Shown here: positions 20,380 through 31,751 of the stretch, piece by piece
Layout: every line of letters starts with the position of its first letter
Position numbering within the stretch: the first letter of the stretch is position 1
NCBI GenBank assembly: GCA_023213395.1
Contig: CM041465.1
Span: 59,031,741 to 59,095,740 of the forward strand
DNA from: Cycas panzhihuaensis
Taxonomy: Eukaryota > Cycadophyta
DNA: 64,000 bases
Reading direction: 5' to 3'
Position numbers and translations under genes: made by a program
Notes under the pieces: generated by a model
The model's input: the letters and a program-made list of their open reading frames with translations, nothing else
Database searches by the model: none
What the model was told of the DNA's origin: nothing

Positions 20380-21850
20380 TGAGTAAGAAGTGTCTCCCAT
20401 GGAGAGACTTCTAAGTCAATGTTCGATCCCAAAAGCCCCCTTCTCCCCTTGCCAAGCACCGTCCTAGCTTTGCTACTAGAGCACTATTGAAGACAGATAA
20501 TATATGAAGATTCAATCCACTCGTCCATTTAAGATGACAGACTTTATCCTAGTCCACCAAATGGACTCTATCCTTTTCCTCCATCCTTGACCAAAGGAAG
20601 TGCTTCTGAATAGATTCTAATGTAGATATAATTTGGGCTAGGATCTTGAAGATAGACAACATATAGACCAAAATGCTCTGGAGAAGAATGACAACCAACT
20701 GAACCATGCCAACCTGGCTAAGCAGAGATCCCTTCCATCTAGCCAACTTCCTCTACATCTTGTCAATTAAGGGGTTCCATAACTCCTTTGACATCTTTCT
20801 AATAAATAGGGGCATACCCAAATAGATCATCAGAAGTTTGTGGATAAGCATTTCAAGAACCCTACTTATCTTCTTTTGGACCCTCTCCTTAGTATGCACA
20901 AAGAATATATTGCTTTTATTCAAATTTACTTGTTGATTAGTGGCCCTCTCAAACCTATCGAGGCCTTCTTTTAACATCTAGGCTTCCCTCAAAGCAACTT
21001 TGCCCAAAAAAAATGTTATTATCAACAAATTGATGATGAATAGTGTTCTTAATGCCTGTAGTAGGCTTGATCCCTTTGATTAACCCTAATCTCCTAGCCA
21101 TCTATGTTTCTCTTCCTAGCACCTCAACTAGAATTATAAACAAGTAAGAGGAGATAGGGTCTCCCTATCTCATCCCTCTAGATCTTAAGAAAAATCTTGT
21201 TGATATATCATTCACCAAAACTGAGAACTAAGGATTTGATATACATGATTCCATCCATTCCCTCCATATATCTTTAAAGATAAAAGCCTTCAGGCATTTT
21301 AGAAGGCAACCCTAAGAGATCCTATTATATGCCTTAGATAGATCAATTTTTATTATCATGCTTGGCTCTTTCCTTTAATAGGATGAATGGACCGTTTCAT
21401 GAATGACAATTATGCCATAAGAGATTTTCCTATCTTTCATAAAGCCATCTTGGTTAGGGGAAATAATCTTAGGAAGGATTGCCTTAAGCCTATTAGCTAG
21501 GACTTTGGTTATAATCTTGTATTTCACATTGCACAAGCTGATTTGCCTAAAATCCTCCATTCTTGATGCTCCCTCCTTCTTCAGGATTAACATGAGGAAA
21601 GTGGATTGCCATTCCTTCAACATTTTCTACTTCTTGTGAAACTCCCCCATAACCTTCATCTAATGTTCGTTGAGTATATCCTAGTATTCCTAAAAGAAAC
21701 ATGGAGGGAATCCATCTAGGATGGGTGCTTTCTCCTCCTTCATGCCAAATACTAGTTTTTTAACTTCCTCTATAGTAAAAGGGTCCATAAGTAACCTGTT
21801 CTGCCCCTCATTTACCAAACTAGGAATAATATTCAAGAACTCCTTTCTAG
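20380..21850 (-). pseudogene. LINE-1 reverse transcriptase (ORF2)
   Basis: Blocks readable on the minus strand include ILKKEGASRMEDFRQISLCN and YKIITKVLANRLKAILP (21623-21375), the catalytic region HHQFVDNNIFFG near 21000-21045, NQQVNLNKSNIFFVHT (20977-20753), and GSLLSQVGMVQLVVILLQSI (20746-20549). The catalytic FADD motif is FVDN, so the second Asp is lost. The order and wording match LINE-2 block by block. Confidence 0.92.
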
Positions 21851-22183
21851 CCTCCTCATCCTAACAACCTATCTTAGTAAGCAATCCCTTAAAGTAATCT
21901 ATTACTAAATTTTCATATATTACCTTCAGTGGCTTCTTGCCCTTCTCTATTGTGTAACTTGCTTATCCTATTACTAGCTCTATGTTTCACAGTTGTCATA
22001 TGAAAAAATTATGTTTTTGTCACCTTCTACCAACTAAAAGGCTCTGGATTTTTTCTTCCAGTGAATCTCCTTTATCAGAACCTCATCCAAGTTTTTAATG
22101 AGATCTCTCTCCATTTGGTTCAATGCCTGGGACCTTTCTTCCTCCTATATCCTAGCCTCAACTTCTTTCATCTTCCTATCAAT

Positions 22184-23070
22184 TTAGTTCTTAGTTTCAA
22201 AAATATTTCCATGGTCCTCTTTATTCCACTCTTTCACCCTTCTTTTGACCCAGTCTAATTTCTTTGAAAACCTATACATAACGCATCCCTTTATTAGGAC
22301 TTTCCACCATTCCTCAATCAACTCCCTAAGATTTGGATGTCTGGTCCACATCAATTCAAACCTAAACAATGACCCCACATAGAGAGGGGAATGATCTGAC
22401 ATCATCTTTAGGAGGGCCTCTAACTTGAAATCCTTGTGACAACTAGTCCAAGTATAATTGATTAGCATTTGTCTAATCTCACTTAGACATGATGGCTCCT
22501 AATCCTCCTATTCGTGTAGGTGTATTTGGCACATTTGAGGGGGACATCCATTAAACCCCCTCTCTGCATAAAGAAGCCCAGATTAGTCATGTTATTCATC
22601 CATCCTTCCTGCCCCCCTTTCTTCTCTCAAGGTGAAAGAGTAGTGTTAAAATCTTCTGCAACCAATAGGGTCCTTCCCACTCCCTATGCTCCTCTAAGAT
22701 CTTATCCCAAAGAATCCTCCTACCTTCTGCTTGGGTAGGTTTGTAGACATTTGTAGCTAACCACCTTACTTTCGTCATCCTATAGGTGATCCATATATAT
22801 AGGTACTATTCCTCCATCTTGAGTAACTCTCCATACCAATCCCTAGGATTCCACATAACTGCCAGTCCCCCTGACCTAGGGTGGCCATCCATTGTTAACA
22901 TATCTACCCTCCTCCATATCTTATCTTTTACTTTTGCTCTGTTTTCAATCATCAATTTGGTTTCTTGTAGAAATAATATATCTAGCTTTATTTTCACACA
23001 TAGATCCTTTACTACTCTTTGCTTAGAGGGAGCATTGATCCCTCTAATATTCTAGGAGATAATCTTCATC
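22184..23070 (-). pseudogene. LINE-1 endonuclease (ORF2 N-terminus)
   Basis: The start near 23070 reads MKIIS-stop-NIRGINAPSKQR, the classical beginning of the plant LINE apurinic endonuclease (xxSWNVRG with W lost to a stop). It continues KIKLDILFLQETK (22997 onward), GGLAVMWNPRDW, and then, at 22468-22184, a C-terminal part with SDHSPLYV (the catalytic SDH motif) and FELMWTRHPNL. The endonuclease nicks target DNA for primed reverse transcription. Confidence 0.9.
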
Positions 23071-23239
23071 TCTTCCCTCTTCATCTCTTCCTACCTTTAT
23101 GCGTAGAATGGATTTTACTCCACTGTCTAACACAAACTGGTATAGGTTAGAAGTTAAATTAGATGCTCCACTTGCAATAAAAAATATAACAAAAAATTCC
23201 ACTCGACAAAAAACACATACAAAAAGGTACCTATTATAA

Positions 23240-23760
23240 ATGTAGAGGGAAATGGAATTGGGAGCACCAGTGCCCAGGAAAGAAGGTATTTATGTTGCAT
23301 AATGAATTAGAGATACCTAAACAAATAGAAGAAGATGCAACCCTAGATCAAGAAGACAACAATGAACAAGTCGAAGCTGAACTAGATAAATTACTAGAAA
23401 TCAATGCAAAGAATGTTCAAATATCTCTCTAGGCCATAACAGGTCAAAGTATGGCACCTCAAACACTACGATTTGAAGGGATGCTGAAAGGAGCCCTAAT
23501 AGCAGTATTAGTGGATAGTGAGAGCACCCACAATTTTATCAATAGACCAATAGCCTAAAAGCTAGGACTAAAGGTGGAACCATTAAAAACCTTCTAAGTT
23601 TCAATTGCTAACAGGAAGATAGCACCATGCAAAGGATTCTATAGAAATATCAACTTGAAAATTGGTGAGTACCCATTGAAGTCCAATATGTTTGTGATGT
23701 AGATAGGAGGCGTCGATATAGTCCTAGGGGTATAGTGATTGCAGACCTTAAGAAACATAA
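23240..23760 (+). pseudogene. GyB gag knuckle and protease
   Basis: KCRGKWNWEHQCPGKK at about 23244-23290 is the gag C-terminal knuckle form of chromodomain gypsies (C..C/KW.P.HRC). The protease follows: LRFEGMLKGALIAVLVDS, ESTHNFINRPIA (DSGSTHNFI active site with Gly changed to Glu) and LGLKVEPLKTF, ending near VDIVLGV at 23740. Several TAG stops interrupt it. Confidence 0.85.
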
Positions 23761-23929
23761 TCACCAACTACATGACCAGAGTTATGTGCTTTTGAATAAA
23801 TGACATAAAATATATATTACGTGGACCTAAAAATCCACCAACACAATTAGTGTCATCTCACAGAATGGAAAAAATTCATGCAGAAAAAAGCACTCACATA
23901 CATCGTATCGTGCCATAAGATAGAAATCC

Positions 23930-24540
23930 AAGAAATCCCAATAAAAATCCAGTACATCTTGGATGAATATAAACAAGTATTTAGAGAACTAAAGGATTAC
24001 CTCTAGTAAGGGAATTTCATCACATAATTGATTTAATCCCAGGAGTAGCGCCGATGAACATAAAGCTATACAGGCACCCATACCACATGAGGAAAGAGAT
24101 TGAGAACATAACTAGAGAATTACTCACACATGGCCATATTTAGAGTAGCATAAGCTCATTCGCATCCCTAATGGTAATTAGCCTTAAGAAAGATAGCACA
24201 ATCAGGATGTGCATAGATTATAGGGGACTAAACAAGTTGACAATAAAAAATAGATACCCTATCCCTAGGATCGATAACCTACTAAACAAAATACATGGAT
24301 TAAAATACTTCTCTAAGATAGACCTTTAATTGAGATACCATCAAATTCAGATAAAAGAGGAGGACATCCATAAGACAGTATTCAGAACTCATGAGGGACT
24401 ATTCAAATTCAAAGTAATGCCATTTGGTCTAGCCAACGCTCCAACAACATTCCAAGCCACTATGAATTCTACATTCAAGGAATTTTTGAGGAAATTCGTG
24501 CTAATCTTTTTCGATTTATAGTAAAACATGGAGAGAACAT
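23930..24540 (+). pseudogene. GyB reverse transcriptase
   Basis: Readable motifs are [20 protein letters not shown] near 24180-24235, [40 protein letters not shown] (24330-24395) and [17 protein letters not shown]. The catalytic FFDD motif has decayed to FFDL followed by a stop at 24511-24522. Confidence 0.92.
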
Positions 24541-24599
24541 TTGGAGCACCTGAGATTAGTCCTAGAAATTTTAGCAAAAGGATTATTCTTTGCAAACAA

Positions 24600-25290
24600 G
24601 AAAAAATGCTCTTTTAACTAACAGGAATTCAATTACCTTGGTCACATAATTACTCTAAATAGAATCAAGGTTGACCCTAAGAAGATCTAAGTGATAGTAG
24701 AGTGGCTAGCACCAAAGAATATGACAGGAGTTCACATCTTTTTAGGAGCAACAGGATATCTCAGGAAATTCATAAGAGGATATGTCAACATAGCAGCCCC
24801 ACTTACAGATCTAACAAAAAAAGATGCCTTTACATGGAATGAAATGGCTAACAATGTCTTTAATGAACTAAAAACCACAATGGTAAGAGCCCCAGTTTTA
24901 GTAGTCCCACATTTTTCAAAACCATTTATCTTGGAATGTGATGCATCAGGGTTTGGCATAGCAGTGGTCCTATTACAAGATGAAAGACCAATAGTGTACA
25001 AAAGCAAGAAATTGAATAACAGAGAAAAGCTAAAGCCCATCTATGATAAGGAGATGTTGACAATAATGCACTTAATCAACCAATGGAGATAATATTTACT
25101 AGGTAGCTCTTTTCAGGTATGAATGGACCATGACAGTCTTAAGTACTTCTTAAATTAGATGGCATTGTCAGACAAACAATAGAAGTGAGTGAGCAAACTA
25201 CAAACATTTGATTTCTCCATCATGTACAAAAATGGCAAAGACAATATCATAACAGATGTCCTCTCAAGAATTTTAGAAGGAATTCACAAG
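24600..25290 (+). pseudogene. GyB RNase H
   Basis: After the RT thumb (YLGHIITLN-like, 24640) the 133-codon open block 24691-25092 reads FLGATGYLRKFIRGYVNIA, APLTDLTKKDAFTWNEMA and ECDASGFGIAVVLLQDERPI (the first RNase H Asp is in ECDASG). The end contains DHDSLKYFL-like and NIITDVLSR (NxxADALSR pattern). Confidence 0.92.
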
Positions 25291-25299
25291 CAACCAACA

Positions 25300-26100
25300 C
25301 TACATACAATATTAGTGGCTACCCCAGCCTAGCATGAGATATTAAGGAAGGAATACAACAATGATCCAAAGTACAAATAGGGGATACTTGAGGAACCTTT
25401 GCTCAGATAAACAAAAACAATGGTATCAATGGTTACATTTAGCAGAATGGTGGTACAATACCACATATCATTCTTCAACAAAAATGACACCTTTTTAGGC
25501 TTTATATGGCTATATTCCACAATTATTATTAACCTAGAATAGACTTTCATAGGTCTAGGTAGTAGAAGAACATCATAAGCAAATGGAGGAAACCATCAAT
25601 AAATTGAAGGATAACTTAGCAATCACACAAAACAGAATGAAGCAACATGCTGATCTAAAGCACTCTAAATAATAATTCGAAGTGGGAGACTAGGTCTTTT
25701 TATGCCTTCAGCTGTATAAATAGATATCCTTATAGAAAAGAAGTAATTAAAAGCTAGCACCCAGATACTTTGGTCCTTATGGAATCACTTCCAAAATAGG
25801 TGAAGTCGCTTACCAGTTAAAACTCCCAGAAAACACAAAGATTCACAACATTTTCCATGTGTCCTATCTAAAGAAGAAAATTGGGGAAAAGATTATTCCA
25901 TAATCCAACGAATTGGAGCTTAACGAAGAAGGAAAGATGACACTAGAACTTGAAGGAATCTTATAATCCCACACCCGATCTCTCAGGCCTAGACTAATCA
26001 AAGAACACTTAATCAAATGGAAGAACCTAGATATTGAATATGCCATATGGGAAAACAATGAATGGTTAAGGTAGTTTTTAAACCTTTTAGTGCTTTGAGG
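25300..26100 (+). pseudogene. GyB integrase remnant with chromodomain
   Basis: The integrase core is missing: RNase H is followed within about 150 bases by the post-core block WYNTTYHSSTKMTPF, then ALYGY.P, the C-terminal barrel ([31 protein letters not shown]) and a chromodomain (EHLIKWKNLDIEYAIWE, about 26000-26055). A deletion of about 0.7-0.8 kb of integrase is implied. Chromodomains direct gypsy integration to marked chromatin. Confidence 0.88.
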
Positions 26101-26114
26101 GAAAAGCACATTTT

Positions 26115-26133
26115 CAAGGGGAGGGGGGGGGGA
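26115..26133 (+). promoter_or_regulatory. GyB polypurine tract
   Basis: AAGGGGAGGGGGGGGGGA-type purine run directly before the LTR start. Confidence 0.85.
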
Positions 26134-26135
26134 CT

Positions 26136-26535
26136 TGAAGCAACCTCTTTCAGATTCTGGATGACTTCTATGTATTAGCTGTGGCTGACTTCTTATGGTT
26201 ATACTGGGTGCATTCCTCCTTGCTTTGGTCAACTTCATTATGTCCCAATTTGTGTGCCTATATATAGGGACTTTGAGGTCATTCCATATCATCCATTTGT
26301 GAAGTATTTCCTCCTTATTTTTGGCCTTAAGGCAATTGTAGATTTTCAGCCTTAGGGTTGTAAATTCTAAGGAGGATCCCCACCTCCAAGGGTTTTGTGG
26401 TTGTTGCAGGTAGTACAGGCACTCTGTTGGAACTCTTTGCTCTATTTTATTCTATTACTTATGAACTCTCTCTATTTTATTCTATTTTCCTATGAATTCA
26501 CCCTATTTTGTTCTATTTTCCATTCAATTAGGTAA
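26136..26535 (+). repeat. GyB 3' LTR (right end uncertain)
   Basis: It starts TGAAGCAACC after the polypurine tract and includes a TATATATAGGG promoter-like box near 26259. No second copy exists in the window, so the end is placed before LINE-1 ORF1 sequence resumes. Confidence 0.7.
26440..26531 (+). repeat. Three-copy 30/31-bp tandem repeat in the GyB LTR end
   Basis: Units start at 26440, 26470 and 26501, each opening CTCTATTTTATTCTATT or a close variant. They lie in what should be the R/U5 end of the LTR. Confidence 0.85.
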
Positions 26536-26559
26536 AGGAATTGCCATATCCCACATCTG

Positions 26560-27480
26560 GACCTTCCAATTCCACTTTGTTCCTCCTATGCTAAGGCCTT
26601 TTGTTCCTCTTCTAGTCCATCCTTAGCCTCCTGGCAAGTGGCTTCTCTTTCTATTCAGATCTCTTCCTTCTGGGGTTCCTCCCTCACCTTAAAGAGAGTA
26701 TCATCATCTTCGAAATCTAGATCTATCCTCCCTATCTCAGACTCCTTTTGGGGGCTATCATGTCTCTCTTAGATCTAGTTTAATTCCATCTCTTGCATTT
26801 TAACACATTGAGGGTCTTCTCCCTCCTGTTTCCCCTTATCGTCCTTACTCTCCCCTGGACAATTATGTGGGAGGTGGCCCAATCTTCTATAAGTAGAACA
26901 CCTAATATTTTCTGCTTCATAGATCTAGGGTTATTCCTTACTCTGACCATCATATTTAATCCTTACACCCTCTAGAAGGAGATTGTCAAACCTAGCTAGA
27001 ACATAAAATTTGGTATTGATTAGCCTGCTCTTGTTCTTAGTGGATGAATCAGTGGAAAAGAGAGGGCCAATAGCCTTTGCTACCTCTTTTATAACCTCTA
27101 AGTCCCATACCTGCAAAGGTAAGCCTAGCATTTGCACCTAGATTGGTGCTTGTTTTATCACTAGTACTATCAGATCAAAGTCCGGGTGCCATTTTTCTAA
27201 AAATAGGGCCTTTCTACCCATCAATTAGGGGATTTTCAAAGAATACTAACCATATCCTCTTGGTTAGTAAACTTGAACAAAACACATCCCCTTGGTAGGG
27301 CCTTCACCTCTTCTGGGTTCCTTATTTTCCATCTAGATCTAATCCAACTCCTTAACATGTCAAGCCTAGGTCTAGGTCCTGAGAACCTACCCACAAGGTT
27401 ACTCTCCCAGTGATTTTCTATTCTTTCTAAAATCTTCTTCAGAATAGGTATTGTAATAATCTAATCTTTCTTTATAGGTG
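26560..27480 (-). pseudogene. LINE-1 ORF1 (gag-like, CCHC and DUF4283-type)
   Basis: The minus strand holds a block at 27137-26931 (LGLPLQVWDLEVIKEVAKAI, and ARFDNLLLEGVRI) typical of the DUF4283/zf-CCHC_4 proteins encoded upstream of ORF2 in plant L1 elements. A zinc knuckle CSTYRRLGHLPHNC follows at about 26856-26900, with the second Cys changed to Tyr. An acidic tail runs to the GyB junction. ORF1 binds the LINE RNA. Confidence 0.85.
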
Positions 27481-28221
27481 TTATATCATAGGTTTTAGGT
27501 TCCTTATTCCTGAGGGCCTCTAGATAGGTCCTTCTTGGGGAGATTATCTAAGTTTGGTTATGAGTTGTAGTTCCTTACATTATTATTTAATAAGATTCAA
27601 GAACAAGAATTCACCATACAACTTTTTGAAGAGACATAAGGCTCTCACCCATTACATGGAGACAATAGCTTTTGGAGCCCAACCTCTGATTTTTGGGCTT
27701 TCTCTATCTTCTATCAAAAAGAAATGTTGCCAACCTTGGCTTAATCTTCAAATCCTTCCTTTGATCTAGGTAGGATTGTACATCTACTACCCTTGATAGG
27801 ATCTCAACCATCCCCTAGATCACTCTATACCATTTTAGCCTGGGATGTGAGGCCCTTCGTACTCCCTTTAGTTATACTATGCAACCTTCACACTACCTCT
27901 CTTATCTCTGTCTCCCCCATGATCTCAATGGCTGGAATCCCTTTGAAAAACTTCTTAGAAACAAATCTGCCTCATGTTACATCCTTGTCTAGGGATCTCC
28001 TACTCCACCACGTCCATCTGGGATGATTTTGCATTCTCCATCATTGCTACTGCTACAAATCCTAATAGTCCTCGTATCCTACCTTAATGCATATCCTCCA
28101 CTAGGTTTTTTAACCACTAAATTCTTCTTTAATTTTAATTACAAGAATTGTACTTTCTTCTTATCCTTCCTTCTTCATAAAGTCAGGTTGTCCTACTTTG
28201 ATATCATATTAACTTCACGAA
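27481..28221 (-). other. LINE-1 ORF1 N-terminus and 5' region
   Basis: By position this is the beginning of ORF1 and its 5' untranslated part. Frames are broken and I could not align a domain. The plus-strand frames at 27554-28229 are antisense shadows. Confidence 0.55.
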
Positions 28222-28431
28222 TAGAATAAACCATAATATTGATGTAAAGATGACTTGAATTATGGTGAGATAATGTCTCTTTAAATATACATAATTGAAT
28301 ACAACCATTATAAAATGAATTGTAACCAACACTCTAGAACATGACACATATCAAGAATATAGAGGGAGTTACAAAGAAGGGTTTATAACACCACCCTTTC
28401 AATAACTAGGATAAAATGTTATATTCTAACT
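28222..28431 (-). repeat. Cop4 3' LTR
   Basis: The end dinucleotide TG has become TA (TAGAATAAACC). RT coding sequence (DEDKLEYN) runs directly into this LTR with no RNase H and no clear polypurine tract, so an internal deletion ended here. Confidence 0.7.
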
Positions 28432-29350
28432 TGTCTTCATCAATAATTAGAATACAACTTGTTTCCATAGGTATAGCACATGGATTGTATTCTTCCATAT
28501 TTAACTTTTTGAGAAGATTCTCGGCATACTTAGATTATGAGATAAAGATGCCACTTTTTATTTGTTTAACTTCCATGTCAAGATAATAATGAAGTGTACC
28601 CATGTCAGTCATCTTAAAGTTGCTTTCCATATGTGTTCTCACCTAATTCATGGTTTCTCGATCATTGCCTATAATAATTAAATCATCTACATATACAATA
28701 ATTATGGTAATAAAGTCTTTTTATTTTTTAATATAAAAACTTGGATCAACCTCACATCTATTAAAGCTTTTCTTTTGAAGATGATCTAATTTTGCATCTT
28801 AGGGAAGAGGTGCTTGTTTTAATCCATATAGGGCCTTTTTTAATCTATAGACTAAATATTTTCCTCCTTTTCTTTTGCAACTTAGTGGTTATTCCATGTA
28901 AATTTCTTCACTAAGATCACCATTCAAGAAGGCACTTTTTACATCTAGTTGCACAATTTTTTATCTATATTGAGTTGTCAGAGCTATAACTGTAAGGATA
29001 GTTATTATTTTTTTCATAGGAGTAAATGTTTCTTCATAACCAATACCTAGAGTCTCAGTATTTCTATTTACCACAAGTTGGCCTTTGTATTTTTTAATAC
29101 ATCCATTAGAGTTTTCTTTTTGTCCTACACATCCATTTGCAGCCTATAATAAGTTTACCTTCAAGCAGAGAAACTAATTTCTAGGTATTATTTTGATTTA
29201 TAGAATCCATTTCTTTGTCCATGGCTTCTTACCATCCTACTTTTTAGTAGGCTTCTTTAAAACTTTGAGACTTGGTTAAATAAGCCAATTCTTGATGTTT
29301 TTGAGACCTAGTTCTGTGATCAAATATATCTCCTTTTGATTTTTCAATAG
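28432..29350 (-). pseudogene. Cop4 reverse transcriptase
   Basis: The minus strand reads the catalytic YVDDLIIIGNDRETM at about 28660-28705 (both Asp kept), followed by NFKMTDMGTLHYYLDMEV, KYAENLLKKLNMEEYNPC and PMETS. The N-terminal part extends to about 29250. RNase H is absent. Confidence 0.9.
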
Positions 29351-30440
29351 TTTTTAGATACCATTTACGTAATCTTCTTTCTGAGATATTCTCATGCTTT
29401 TTATTCCAAATAATGTTTTTAGTTCTTCTTGAGATTCTATTTCTTCTTGATCATGAGGAATTGATTCTTCCTTTGTTGTATTATTATCACTAGAAAATTT
29501 TACATTTTCTTCTAATATTATGCCCTTTTGAGAGTAAGCAATATCTTTACTGATTGGAATACCTTCGTCAAATGTTACATCTCTACTTATATAGATTTTT
29601 TAAATTTTCACATCTATGCAATGGTAGGCTTTTGACTTAGTACTATACCCAACCATGACACATTTAATACTCTTGTCATATAATTTTCCCCTTTTTTTGA
29701 GTTGGAATGTGCACATAAGCAATGCTTCAAAAAGTTCTTAGATGACTTACATCAGGTTCCCTGCCTATCCATGTCCATGCTTCTTCTAGAGTAATTTTGT
29801 CAAGATCTTTTGTAGGGCTTCTATTTATTAGATAGATAATAATATTAACTATTTAAGTCTAATATATATTTGATACACATTTTTCTTTTATCATCCATCA
29901 TGTCATTTCTGTTATAGTCCTATTCAAATTTTTAGCTACTCCATTTTATTGTGGAGTATATAGAGTAGTTATTTGTCTATGAATGCCATGTATTTTATAA
30001 AAATTAAAAAATTTATTTAAAATATATTCTCCCCCTCCATCTATTCTAAGTATTCTGATCTTATGTCCACTTTCTAGGTCAATTTAAGCTTTAAATTCTT
30101 TAAAGCAATCAAGGGCTTCTAATTTGATAAAGACAAAAACACCCAAGCCTTCTTAGTGAAATCATCTATGAATGTGAGAAAATACTTAGTACCATTAATA
30201 AAGTTTGGTGTGATTGGTCCACATATATCACTATAAACTAATTATAATTTTTTTTTGTTCTCCAATTACTTTTCTAGAATGGTGCTCTGTGTTATTTGCC
30301 TAATATGTAGTTTTTGTAGCAGAGGAATTTATTATAAAGTTAGTAGGCAATCCATCAATCATAGCAAAATTTTTGAGAATTTTTAACCTATCATCTACAA
30401 TATATCCATACCAAGAATGTCAGATTTTATTATTATTATT
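29351..30440 (-). pseudogene. Cop4 integrase
   Basis: The core reads RIDGGGEYILNKFFNFYK, GIHRQITTLYTPQ, a stop, and NGVAKNLNR (about 30060-29880): the catalytic Glu of NGVAERxN is Lys. An acidic linker to RT follows on the left. Multiple stops are present. Confidence 0.88.
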
Positions 30441-31067
30441 CTAAATAGCAAAAACTTTTATAGAAGAGGCAATAAGAGTAGAAACTAATTTAAAAAGGTT
30501 TTTGGTTTCTATCCCTTCAGTAATGATCTCGCTTTCCTTTTTCACATCGTGAAAATAACACTTTTCATCTTCATATAATATTATTTGAAAATTTTCTTTC
30601 TTACTTATGATACAGAAATAAGTTTTTTCTTTAAACTTAGAACATAGAATATTGCCAATCTTCTTGACATCTTACTTGATTTTAACTATTATGGTTCCTT
30701 TGTCTTTAATCTTTAGAGAATAGTCATCACCAAGCTCAACAGTTTTGTTTGTTGGGTATGGGAGTAGAATTTTGAACTAGTCTTCTCTCCCAATACTGTG
30801 ATTTAAGGCTCTAGAGTCTAAGAATTAGTCTTTAGTGTAATAAGGACATAAAACCAAGGCATCAATAAAGGCAGTTTCTTCTTCGTTCTCATCCTTGGGT
30901 TGTTCGTTACTGTAATTTCTTTCAACATGCCTTCTTTTTAAAATTTTAGATCTTTTTTAAAAGCAATTGCTTGAGAGATGCCCTTATCTATCATAGTAAT
31001 AATAAGGATGAGTTTCTATTGTTCTACACTCTACAACAATGTGACCTAATCTTCCATAATGATAACA
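30441..31067 (-). pseudogene. Cop4 protease and gag knuckle
   Basis: The protease active site reads LDSRALNHSIGR near 30795-30830, with the Gly of DSGA changed to Arg. The zinc knuckle CYHYGRLGHIVVEC is at about 31026-31067, with its second Cys changed to Tyr. Confidence 0.85.
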
Positions 31068-31489
31068 TAATTAGGTGCCTGTTGACCTTCCTCTACTGGA
31101 TCTTATCCTTCCTCTGATGAATCTTCCTCTATCGGTTCTTATGTATGTTGATCTTCCTCTTGTTTCTCTTCCTCATTCATCAATTCTGAGTCTCGGGGGA
31201 AAAGCTTCTTCAACTTTTGTTTCTTTCTCATACTTTTAGATCCTTTGCTCTTGTTGAAGAAGATGTTCGCATAAAATATCAAATAATATACTACTAGCTT
31301 GTCCCCCAATAGTAAGTGTATTTAATAGATTATCAAATAATTTTGGTAACTTATTAATTATTAAACAAACAATTTTAGTATTTGATACTAATTCACCTAC
31401 AGAGAAGATTTTTTTTTTTTTTAATTTCTACCAATTTTGTGATGAAATCTGCAACTTGTTCATTCTATAAGTGAAGTTGATATAGTTAT
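31068..31489 (-). pseudogene. Cop4 gag, C-terminal part
   Basis: Gag continues on the minus strand to the LARD-1 insertion point. The plus-strand word GAAGTTGATATAG (31474-31485) is the gag sequence at the break; it resumes after LARD-1 at 35924. Confidence 0.75.
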
Positions 31490-31737
31490 TGTTACAAACC
31501 TCCTTAAGGTTAATTAATTGAATATTAAATAAAGGGGTGCCTCTTAAATAGTTGCAACTTTTTATATGAAGGGGCCTATTATACACATATAAATATGACC
31601 TCAAATATATTATAAAATATCACTTATTTTATTAAATAATTTAATTGGTCAATTTGACTATTCAATATTTTTAAAGTGTACGTGTGTATTCAATAATATC
31701 TAGCTATCTCTTCCAGTTATAGAGTTGGTCTATAACA
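31490..31737 (+). repeat. LARD-1 5' LTR
   Basis: Begins TGTTACAAACC and ends ATAACA. The last two bases before the primer site are AT. Confidence 0.9.
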
Positions 31738-31739
31738 AT

Positions 31740-31751
31740 TGGTATCAGAGC
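31740..31751 (+). promoter_or_regulatory. LARD-1 primer-binding site (tRNA-iMet)
   Basis: TGGTATCAGAGC, a perfect match to the usual plant initiator tRNA primer site, two bases after the LTR. Confidence 0.93.

Larger units (their letters stand above)
23150..26535 (+). mobile_element. GyB: plus-strand gypsy with chromodomain, 5'-truncated, inside LINE-1
   Basis: Starts abruptly at a gag zinc knuckle and runs through protease, RT, RNase H, a shortened integrase and a chromodomain to a polypurine tract and one LTR. No 5' LTR and no gag capsid are present. It separates LINE-1 ORF2 (left) from LINE-1 ORF1 (right), both minus strand, so it inserted into the LINE. No target duplication could be found because the 5' end is missing. 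Confidence 0.88.
18734..28221 (-). mobile_element. LINE-1: plant L1-type LINE, minus strand, split by GyB
   Basis: The element runs from its poly(A) tail (T run 18734-18747 on the plus strand) through RNase H, zf-RVT, RT and endonuclease (ORF2, up to about 23070), and then, beyond the GyB insertion (~23150-26535), into ORF1 with a CCHC knuckle and a DUF4283-like block. It stops where the Cop4 LTR starts at 28222. Length without GyB is about 6.1 kb, near full length for a plant L1. Many stops and a changed active site show it is old. Confidence 0.9.
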
